9,001 nucleotides of DNA from Acetobacteraceae bacterium. GTDB taxonomy: Bacteria > Pseudomonadota > Alphaproteobacteria > Acetobacterales > Acetobacteraceae. This document shows positions 1 to 4,979 of the stretch, piece by piece; positions within the stretch are counted from its first letter, which is position 1, and the number at the start of each line of letters is the position of its first letter. The stretch is taken from the NCBI GenBank assembly GCA_947478535.1, contig CANJXD010000212.1, forward strand, positions 1-9,001, given 5' to 3'. The notes beneath the pieces are model-generated. The model worked only from the letters and a program-made list of their open reading frames with translations, searched no databases and was not told the origin of the DNA. A program made the translations under genes and the position numbers.

Positions 1-440
1 GCATGGTCGAACAGCTCGTTCACCGTGCGGGCCGGCACGGAAGGATGCACCGCCAGCACGAAGGGCAGCCGCGCCAGCAGGGAAATCGGCGCCAGATCGA
101 CCGCGGGGTCGTAGCCCAGCCCAGGATTCAGCACCTTGGCCGTGCTGCCGGGCCCGCCGATGGTAACGCCGACGGTATGCCCGTCCGTCGCGCGGACAAT
201 CGCCTCCGTGCCGATATTCCCGCCGCCACCGGCGCGGTTATCCACCACGAAGGGCTGGCCGAAGACGGTCGCCAGATGCCCGGTAACGGCGCGGGCCGCC
301 ATATCCGGCGTGGACCCGCCGGGAAAGCTGACGATGACGCGCACCGGCCGGTCCGGCCAGGCCGTCTGCGCGGTGGACCATCGCGGGGTTGTGGCAAGGG
401 CAGCAGTGGCAGCGGCAAGGCCGCGGCGGGTCAGGCGCAT
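1..440 (-). CDS. Bug/TctC-family tripartite tricarboxylate transporter substrate-binding protein (partial, C-terminus outside window)
   Basis: About 146 N-terminal residues are visible; the gene runs off the left edge. The protein opens with a twin-arginine-containing signal sequence (MRLTRRGLAAATAALA), so periplasmic export is likely, possibly by Tat. The mature part begins with the Bug-family hallmarks WPDRPVRVIVSFPGGSTPDMAAR, then FGQPFVVDNRAGGGGNIGTEAIVRA and the YDPAVDLAPISLLARLPFVL segment. Bug/TctC proteins bind carboxylates or related small organic acids in the periplasm, but the ligand cannot be read from sequence. The ATG at 440 is supported by GGGAGGA six bases upstream (453-447). 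It lies 53 nt downstream of the CHAP lipoprotein gene, in line with the CoA-transferase/lyase pair, which fits a role in uptake of an organic acid. TctA/TctB membrane partners are not in view; many Bug proteins are orphans. Family assignment is firm, ligand unknown. Confidence 0.93.
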   Translation of the reverse strand, partial: MRLTRRGLAAATAALATTPRWSTAQTAWPDRPVRVIVSFPGGSTPDMAARAVTGHLATVFGQPFVVDNRAGGGGNIGTEAIVRATDGHTVGVTIGGPGSTAKVLNPGLGYDPAVDLAPISLLARLPFVLAVHPSVPARTVNELFDH

Positions 441-464
441 GGACATTCCTCCCGGAGCATTGCC

Positions 465-482
465 GGACAGAATGCCCTGTCC
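465..482. repeat. Inverted repeat GGACAG-N6-CTGTCC
   Basis: Perfect 6-bp arms (465-470 and 477-482) around a 6-nt spacer, in the 53-nt gap between the CHAP gene stop and the Bug gene start. No T-tract follows on the minus strand, so it is a poor intrinsic terminator. It could be an operator half-site pair or a small RNA hairpin in front of the Bug ribosome-binding site. Function is inferred only from position. Confidence 0.35.
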
Positions 483-493
483 CAGCCGATCTG

Positions 494-1006
494 TCAGCGG
501 GAAGCCATCACCGTCTGGTTGTGCACGAAGCCGCGCGCCGGGAAGGCGGTGTTGCCGAGGTCATTGATCCGGGGATACCAGACGCGCACCAGCGTCCAGT
601 CATTGCGGGGCGAGACATCGACCACGCGCTGATCCGTCGCGATCCGCCCCCGCGCCGCGCCGGAGGCCCAATTGGCGTGGTCCACCATGACTTCGCGGCT
701 GTTCAGCACGCGGGAGACGACAGCGACATGGCCGGAGGGCATCCGCGCCGTCCGCGCGATGACCAGCACGCTGCCCGGCCGTGGCGCATTGCCCCGCCCA
801 TACCGCCCCGCCGCCGCATCCCACCACTGCCAGGCATCCCCGGCGAGCCCGATTCCCGACCGCGCCCGGGCATAGGGCACGCAGGAAATCGGCTCCCCGA
901 GTTCGGCCCGGTGCGGCGCCACCACGGCAGGCGCCGTCGCCACCTGGCGGGAGGTGCCGCAGGCGGTGAGCGCAAGCAGAGACAGAATGGCAAGAGCGGC
1001 ACGCAT
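494..1006 (-). CDS. CHAP-domain lipoprotein (putative cell-wall amidase/endopeptidase)
   Basis: 170 aa. The N-terminus is a lipoprotein signal peptide: MRAALAILSLLALTAC with a lipobox ending at Cys16 (LTAC-G), so membrane anchoring is expected. The rest is a compact CHAP (NlpC/P60-like) fold. The candidate nucleophile is Cys42 in PISCVPYARARSGI and the candidate base is His93 in PSGHVAVVSRV. A following polar residue lies in VMVDHANW (Asp109 or Asn112), and GDAWQWWDAA sits between them. CHAP enzymes usually cleave peptidoglycan peptide or amide bonds; all expected catalytic positions seem present, but activity is inferred. The gene lies 55 nt after the lyase stop and 53 nt before the Bug gene. 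No convincing Shine-Dalgarno lies at a usual distance. Instead a TATAAC box ends 6 nt before the ATG, so translation may be leaderless. No metabolic link to the neighbouring CoA enzymes is obvious. Confidence 0.88.
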   Translation of the reverse strand: MRAALAILSLLALTACGTSRQVATAPAVVAPHRAELGEPISCVPYARARSGIGLAGDAWQWWDAAAGRYGRGNAPRPGSVLVIARTARMPSGHVAVVSRVLNSREVMVDHANWASGAARGRIATDQRVVDVSPRNDWTLVRVWYPRINDLGNTAFPARGFVHNQTVMASR

Positions 1007-1012
1007 GGCCTT

Positions 1013-1018
1013 GTTATA
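1013..1018 (-). promoter_or_regulatory. Candidate -10 box (TATAAC) for the CHAP lipoprotein gene
   Basis: On the minus strand TATAAC matches five of six bases of the sigma70 -10 consensus and stands out in GC-rich DNA. It is separated from the ATG at 1006 by only AAGGCC, so a start site about 7 nt downstream would coincide with the ATG. No good -35 hexamer is visible 16-18 nt upstream, which lowers confidence. Confidence 0.35.
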
Positions 1019-1061
1019 GCGGAGGCGACTCGGGAAATGCCATGCCCGTGATGAGCGCTGT

Positions 1062-1970
1062 TCAGATATCCCGTGCCGCCGGCACAGCCCGCATCCGCCC
1101 GCCCGGGCTGCCCCCCGGCACGGCGGCCGCGAAATCCGCGGCCTCCAGCAACTTCGCCCAGTCGATCCCCGTCGCCACGCCCATCCGGCGCATCAGCCAG
1201 GCCACATCCTCCGTCGCCACATTGCCCGTCGCCCCCGGCGCGAAGGGGCAGCCGCCGAGGCCACCGGCGGCGCTGTCGATCACCCGGCAGCCGGCATCCC
1301 AGGCCGCGAAGGCGTTGGCCACGCCCATGCCGTAAGTGTCATGGCCGTGGAAGGCGATGCGGGACTTGCCATCCGGCCCTGGCCAGGCCCGCACGGCATG
1401 GCCCACCACGCGCCGCACCTGGTCCGGCGCCGCATTGCCCGTGGTGTCGCAGATGCCGATCTCGATCCCGGGGTCGAGGGCGACCGTCCGTTCCACCCAG
1501 TCGACCGCGTCGCGTTCCGGCACCACGCCCTCAAAGGGGCAATGAAAGGCGCAGGACAGGTTGAACCGCACCTTCATCCCCGCCGCCACCGCATCCCGCA
1601 CGATCGCCGAGAGATCGAGAAAGCTATCCTCCCGCCCGCGGTTCACATTGGCCTTGTTGTGGCTTTCGGTGATGGACATGAACAGGCCGATGCGATGCGC
1701 GCCGGCGTCGCGCGCCATCTCGAAGCCACGGCGGTTCGGCGACAGCACGGTGGATTCCAACCCCGGCAGCGCCAGCGCCGCGCGCAGCACCTCTGCCGTA
1801 TCCGCCATCTGCGGCACCGCCTTCGGGCTGACGAAGCTGCCGATCTCCATCCGCCGCAACCCGGCCGCGTAAAGTTTTCGGACGAGGTCGATCTTGGTGT
1901 CGGTCGGCACGAAGGGACCGATGGATTGCAGCCCGTCGCGCGGCGCGACCTCGGAAATCACGGCGTCCAT
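1062..1970 (-). CDS. HMG-CoA-lyase-family enzyme (hydroxymethylglutaryl-CoA lyase or citramalyl-CoA-lyase-like)
   Basis: 302 aa, the usual length for the family. It is a TIM-barrel DRE-metallolyase that cleaves a 3-hydroxy-3-methyl acyl-CoA to an acyl-CoA plus a keto acid. The motifs are in order: EVAPRDGLQSIG at 7-18 (catalytic Arg11-Asp12), RRMEIGSFVSPKAVPQM with Glu42, FHGHDTYGMGVANA with the metal-binding His208 and His210, and the signature SAAGGLGGCPFAPGATGN with the active-site loop Cys241 and Asn250. I chose the ATG at 1970 (MDAVISEV) rather than the upstream start at 2069, because the extension overlaps the preceding gene in another frame and family homology begins here. GGGAGAGG lies about 9 nt upstream. 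It begins 4 nt after the CoA-transferase stop, so the two are almost surely co-transcribed and translationally coupled. The true substrate may be HMG-CoA (leucine or terpenoid breakdown) or citramalyl-CoA. Confidence 0.93.
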   Translation of the reverse strand: MDAVISEVAPRDGLQSIGPFVPTDTKIDLVRKLYAAGLRRMEIGSFVSPKAVPQMADTAEVLRAALALPGLESTVLSPNRRGFEMARDAGAHRIGLFMSITESHNKANVNRGREDSFLDLSAIVRDAVAAGMKVRFNLSCAFHCPFEGVVPERDAVDWVERTVALDPGIEIGICDTTGNAAPDQVRRVVGHAVRAWPGPDGKSRIAFHGHDTYGMGVANAFAAWDAGCRVIDSAAGGLGGCPFAPGATGNVATEDVAWLMRRMGVATGIDWAKLLEAADFAAAVPGGSPGGRMRAVPAARDI

Positions 1971-1974
1971 GGCG

Positions 1975-3189
1975 TCAGGCCTCTCCCAGCAACTCATGAA
2001 AAACGTGGTCGTTGTGGGCGCCGAGCGCAGGCCCCGTCCAGCGCACCATCTCCGGCGGCGCGATGCCATCGAAGCGGAAGGGTGCGGCGGGGTGCAGCAG
2101 CGTTTCCCCGATCAGCGGGTCGCCCACCTCCATCACCGTCTGCCGGGCACGAAAATGCGGGTCCTCCGCGCAATCGCGCATGTCGAACAGGCGGGAGCAC
2201 GGGATATCCGCCGCCTCCAGCCGGTCCTGCGCCTCGGCCGCCGGCAGGGTGCGGGTCCATTCGCCGATCGCGCGGTCGAGTTCCGGCGCATGGGCGCAGC
2301 GGCCGCGGTTATCCGCCATGCGCGGGTCGTCGCGCAGGTCCTCCCGCCCGATCAGCGTCATCAGCCGGTGGTAGATCAGGTCCGAATTCCCGGCGACGCA
2401 AAGCCACTTCCCATCCGCGCAGAGATAGGTGTTGGTCGGCGCGGCGGTCAGGATGGCGGACCCCGCGGGCTGGCGGATCGCGCCCGTCAGGCCGTACTCC
2501 GGCAGCATCCCCTCCATCAGCGAGAAGACGGAGGAGACGAGGTCGATATCGATCACCCGCCCCCTGCCCTGCGGATCACCCTTCACCCCCCAGCAGGCGG
2601 AGGCCACGGCGAGCGCCGCATACATCCCCGCGAGGTCATCGCTGATCGAAACCCCGCAGCGTGGCGGCGCGTGGTCCGTCACGCCCGGCGTCGCCGTCAG
2701 GTGGCGCAGCCCGCCCATCGCCTCCCCGATCGCGCCAAAGGCGGGCTTGTCCCGGTACGGTCCATCCTGGCCGTAGCCGGACACCCGGGCGATCATCAGC
2801 CGCGGGTTCACCTGGTGCAGCGCCTCCGGCCCCAGCCCGATGCGCTCGAGATAGCCGGGGCGAAAATTCTCCACCATCGCATCGGCCCTCGCGCAGAGCT
2901 TGCGCAGCCTCTCCCGCCCCGCCGGCGTCTTCAGGTCCAGCGTGACGGACAGCTTGTTGCGGCCATGGATGCTGAACCAGACGGGATGCCCGTTGTGCCG
3001 GCTGCCCCAGCCACGGATCGGGTCGCCCTCCGGCGGTTCCACCTTGATCACCTCCGCCCCGAGATCGGCCAGCAGCCGCGTCGCGAAGGGCCCGGCGATG
3101 TAATGGCCGAGTTCCACCACCTTGAGACCGGCAAGCGGCAGCGTGGCTGCCTGAGGGGGGGCCGGCGACGGGGTGGGGGGTGCGGTCAT
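1975..3189 (-). CDS. Class III CoA-transferase (CaiB/BaiF/Frc family)
   Basis: 404 aa, typical length. It transfers CoA from a donor such as succinyl-CoA to a carboxylic acid through an aspartyl-CoA intermediate. Seen in order: LAGLKVVELGHYIAGPFATRLLADLGAEVIKVE at about 19-51, DPIRGWG, NKLSVTLDLKTPAGRE, VENFRPGYLERIGLG, RVSGYGQDGPYRDKPAFGAIGEAMGG, and GVSISDDLAGMYAALA. Asp184 of the last motif aligns with the catalytic Asp of formyl-CoA transferase. The first 16 or so residues are a Pro/Ala-rich extension. The ATG at 3189 is supported by GAGGAG at 3204-3199, 9 nt upstream. A longer open frame up to 3399 is rejected because it lacks family homology and would read through the structured gap. 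It is the first gene of its cluster, with a 268-nt non-coding region upstream. The 4-nt spacing to the lyase says it likely makes that enzyme's CoA-ester substrate. The substrate is not deducible from sequence. Confidence 0.93.
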   Translation of the reverse strand: MTAPPTPSPAPPQAATLPLAGLKVVELGHYIAGPFATRLLADLGAEVIKVEPPEGDPIRGWGSRHNGHPVWFSIHGRNKLSVTLDLKTPAGRERLRKLCARADAMVENFRPGYLERIGLGPEALHQVNPRLMIARVSGYGQDGPYRDKPAFGAIGEAMGGLRHLTATPGVTDHAPPRCGVSISDDLAGMYAALAVASACWGVKGDPQGRGRVIDIDLVSSVFSLMEGMLPEYGLTGAIRQPAGSAILTAAPTNTYLCADGKWLCVAGNSDLIYHRLMTLIGREDLRDDPRMADNRGRCAHAPELDRAIGEWTRTLPAAEAQDRLEAADIPCSRLFDMRDCAEDPHFRARQTVMEVGDPLIGETLLHPAAPFRFDGIAPPEMVRWTGPALGAHNDHVFHELLGEA

Positions 3190-3360
3190 GCGGCTTGGCT
3201 CCTCAGCCCGGAGGGCACGGGCCGGGCGGGGCGAGGGATAGGCCAGGCGGCTCCACCCGAAAAGAGACGCATAAAACCCCACCATGGAAAGGAACCCGCA
3301 ACCTTCTTGGGCGATAACACTCTCGGGTTGCCTGACTGCCGCAGCCCGTCTCTCCCTCCC

Positions 3361-3396
3361 GGATGCCGGCGCTTCCCCCCGATCTTGCCGGCGTCC
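3361..3396. repeat. 10-bp stem hairpin (GGATGCCGGC / GCCGGCGTCC)
   Basis: Bases 3361-3370 pair with 3387-3396 through ten consecutive pairs, one of them a G-T wobble, around a 16-nt loop. The core GCCGGC is self-complementary, so the same pair of elements is also a direct repeat TGCCGGCG with a 22-nt period. It sits 8 nt before the terminator-like hairpin at 3405. In either orientation it would form a strong RNA stem. Confidence 0.5.
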
Positions 3397-3404
3397 CACA
3401 ACTC

Positions 3405-3440
3405 AGCCGGGGCTTCCCCAAGGAGCCCCGGCTTTTCTTT
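3405..3440 (+). terminator. Intrinsic terminator-like hairpin with T-tract on the plus strand
   Basis: Perfect 10-bp arms AGCCGGGGCT (3405-3414) and AGCCCCGGCT (3424-3433) flank a 9-nt loop. On the plus strand they are followed by TTTCTTT, the classic rho-independent layout. The neighbouring MFS gene ends on the minus strand 25 nt away. In that direction the stem is preceded by an A-run and followed by GAGTTGTGGG, so it is a weaker terminator for the gene that would need it. No plus-strand gene ends here. It may still stop minus-strand transcripts as a stem without a U-tract. Confidence 0.65.
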
Positions 3441-3457
3441 GCCCTGATCGTGGCGGC

Positions 3458-4582
3458 TCAGCCGCGCCGGCCCATCCAGGCCACCGCCAGCGCCGCGGCG
3501 GAAAGCGCCAGCCCGGCGCCGAACACCGCCGCGTGGCTTTCCTCGCTGGTGGCAAACAGCGCGGCGAGCGCGAAGGCCGTGCCGGCCTGCGCCACGGCAT
3601 AGCAGGCCGTCGCCCGCACCCAGACCACGCCAGCGCGCGCCCCGGCAATCTCCCGCGCCGCCGCCAGCGTCACCGCCGTGGCGCCGACCCCGGCGAAGCC
3701 GCCCAGCGGTGCCGCCAGCAGCAAGGCCGGCCACCACGGCAGCAGCGCGAGGCCCAGCCCCGCAACCTGCACCGCCATCCAGGCCGGCAAGGCCCGCCTG
3801 CCGCCGATCCGCCCGGCCACCCGCCCACCGATCAGCGTCCCCGCCAGGGCGCCCAGGCCGAACAGCATCCAGATGCCGGACCCCGCTTCCACCGGCAGCC
3901 CCCTGCCCCGTACGGCGAGGTCCGCGAGGTAGACCATCGGCGCCACCATCCCCGCGCCGGACAACCCATAGGCGAGTAGCAGCCGCACCGCCCGCGGCAC
4001 GGCGGCGGCGTCCGTTGCCACGGGGATCGCCGCCGGGTTCGGCCAGCAGCGCCGCGCCGGCACCCAGATCAGCAGCACCGCCGCGGCCAGGCCCAGCCAG
4101 GCTTCCCGCAGCCCCGCCTGCAACAGCAGCGGCACCAACCCGCCGGCCAGCACCACGCCGATGCCAGCGCCCCCCATCACCATCCCACCGGCGAGGCCCC
4201 TGGCATGGTCCGGCACGCTGGCCTGCACGGCGGGACCGGCCAAGGCCATGAGAAAACCGCCCGCCACCCCCGCCAGGCCACGCCACAGCACGAACCAGGC
4301 GAGCCCCAGAGGCACTGCGCAGGCGGCGAAGGACAGCGCCGCCAGCGCCATGCCCACATCCATCGCCCGCGGCACGCCGACCGCCCCGGCCAACCGCCGC
4401 CCGCCCATCACCCCCAGCAGATACCCCGCAAGATTGGCCGCCCCCAGCAGGCCCGCCCCGCCGCCATCCACCCAGCCCGCGCCCACCATGGCGGGAAACA
4501 GCGGCACATAGGCGAAGCGCGCGAGCCCGACTCCGGCGCAGATCGCCCCGCCCGCCGCCAAGGCAGGGCGCCACCAGCTCAT
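3458..4582 (-). CDS. YbfB/YjiJ-like MFS transporter
   Basis: 374 aa, almost entirely hydrophobic, with about 10-12 predicted membrane segments and little soluble sequence; an inner-membrane carrier. The N-terminal segment GVGLARFAYVPLFPAMV at 17-33 matches the conserved first-helix motif of YbfB/YjiJ family MFS proteins, which usually run about 380-400 aa. Further MFS-like features are the paired glycine-rich helices (GLLGAANLAGYLLGVMGGRRLAG; FGLGALAGTLIGGRVAGRIGGRRALP), the second resembling the repeated MFS loop motif. The ATG at 4582 lies 24 nt after the stop of the small secreted-protein gene, so the two may share a transcript. Substrate is unknown; members are often annotated as drug or amino-acid exporters on weak grounds. 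A hairpin lies 25 nt after the stop. Confidence 0.85.
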   Translation of the reverse strand: MSWWRPALAAGGAICAGVGLARFAYVPLFPAMVGAGWVDGGGAGLLGAANLAGYLLGVMGGRRLAGAVGVPRAMDVGMALAALSFAACAVPLGLAWFVLWRGLAGVAGGFLMALAGPAVQASVPDHARGLAGGMVMGGAGIGVVLAGGLVPLLLQAGLREAWLGLAAAVLLIWVPARRCWPNPAAIPVATDAAAVPRAVRLLLAYGLSGAGMVAPMVYLADLAVRGRGLPVEAGSGIWMLFGLGALAGTLIGGRVAGRIGGRRALPAWMAVQVAGLGLALLPWWPALLLAAPLGGFAGVGATAVTLAAAREIAGARAGVVWVRATACYAVAQAGTAFALAALFATSEESHAAVFGAGLALSAAALAVAWMGRRG

Positions 4583-4606
4583 GCGGGACAGCCGGGACGC
4601 AGGGCC

Positions 4607-4876
4607 TCAGCCGCCGCCGGCTTGTCCCGACGGGTGAACGCTGCGCAGCGCGCGGCGAAGCTTGGCGATTCCAATCCGGATATGGCCGCTGTCGCAGAGC
4701 CGCAGCCCTTCCTCCACCAAGGCGCGCACAGGCTCCTCCTCGGCCGCCGGCTGGGAGGCGAGGCGTTCGGCCAATTGGCCGCAATATTCAGGGCTGTCGG
4801 TGGTGACGCGGAGCGGCTGGTGGGCCGCCGCCGGCATCGCCAGCGCGACGCCGAGCAGGAGCATAGGCATGCGCAT
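4607..4876 (-). CDS. Small secreted two-cysteine protein of unknown function
   Basis: 89 aa from the ATG at 4876. A signal peptide MRMPMLLLGVALAMPAAA-HQ is followed by a mature part of about 70 residues: LRVTTDSPEYCGQLAERLAS, an acidic stretch AAEEEPVRALVEEGLRLCDSGHIRIGIAKLRRALRSV, and a glycine-rich end. Cys32 and Cys61 could form a disulfide in the periplasm. The helical VRALVEEGLRLCDSGHIRIGIAKLRRAL part looks like a conserved core rather than random frame, and codon use is normal. The start is ambiguous. GGAG directly abuts the ATG at 4876, while it sits at the ideal 6 nt from the ATG at 4870 (87 aa); I kept 4876 because it gives the signal peptide its basic residue. It lies between the sensor kinase and the MFS gene on the same strand, so a link to the envelope stress block is possible. 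I do not recognise the family. Confidence 0.72.
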   Translation of the reverse strand: MRMPMLLLGVALAMPAAAHQPLRVTTDSPEYCGQLAERLASQPAAEEEPVRALVEEGLRLCDSGHIRIGIAKLRRALRSVHPSGQAGGG

Positions 4877-4899
4877 CTCCGCACCATGCCACCCCTCAC

Positions 4900-4919
4900 C
4901 CGGCCACGGCCGTGGCCGG
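4900..4919. repeat. Perfect 20-bp palindrome
   Basis: CCGGCCACGGCCGTGGCCGG equals its own reverse complement. It lies in the 103-nt gap between the kinase stop (4980) and the small secreted-protein start (4876), about 24 nt upstream of that start. As RNA it gives an 8-bp stem with a GGCC loop. On the minus strand it is followed by GTGAGGGGTGG, not a U-tract, so it is not a standard terminator. It could be a dimer-protein binding site, a processing or attenuation stem separating kinase from downstream genes, or a chance product of high GC content. Confidence 0.5.
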
Positions 4920-4979
4920 CCAATGAAAGCCCGGTCATGGAAGAACCAGTCACGGAGAGTGCGCTCACCAACCCGGCGC

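Larger units (their letters stand above)
3190..3457. other. Structured intergenic region between the MFS gene and the CoA-transferase gene
   Basis: A 268-nt gap without a credible gene. It holds the GAGGAG ribosome-binding site of the CoA-transferase and a relatively AT-rich patch around 3255-3330. A 6-bp inverted repeat AACCCG/CGGGTT lies at 3293-3298 and 3324-3329, with an overlapping alternative pairing GCAACC/GGTTGC. A long hairpin (3361-3396) and a second hairpin with a plus-strand T-tract (3405-3440) follow. For the minus strand it must contain the CoA-transferase promoter; TTGCGG and TTTTAT with a 19-nt spacer (around 3278-3308) is the best candidate but weak. For the plus strand the order of stems ending in a terminator resembles a small-RNA gene. 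I recognise no known riboswitch consensus. Confidence 0.5.

Noticed and set aside
1971..2069. N-terminal extension of the lyase to 2069
   Set aside because: It overlaps the 3' end of the CoA-transferase gene and lacks homology; lyase similarity starts at MDAVISEV (1970).
1341..2645. 434-codon plus-strand frame opposite the lyase and transferase
   Set aside because: Arg/His/Pro-rich shadow with no domain; both enzymes beneath it are well supported.
3293..3340. Fluoride- or cobalamin-riboswitch resemblance (GGGCGATAAC, paired CGGGTT)
   Set aside because: Only short similarity; the conserved core elements of these riboswitch classes are not present.
3190..3399. N-terminal extension of the CoA-transferase to 3399
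   Set aside because: The extra 70 residues show no family homology and cross the hairpin region; the ATG at 3189 has a good GAGGAG site.
1894..3447. 517-codon plus-strand open frame opposite the CoA-transferase
   Set aside because: No family motifs, and compositional pattern of an antisense frame; the minus-strand enzyme is clear-cut.
3186..4784. 532-codon minus-strand frame overlapping the MFS gene
   Set aside because: Low-complexity Gly/Arg/Ala translation in another frame of the MFS gene, which itself shows a normal membrane-protein pattern.
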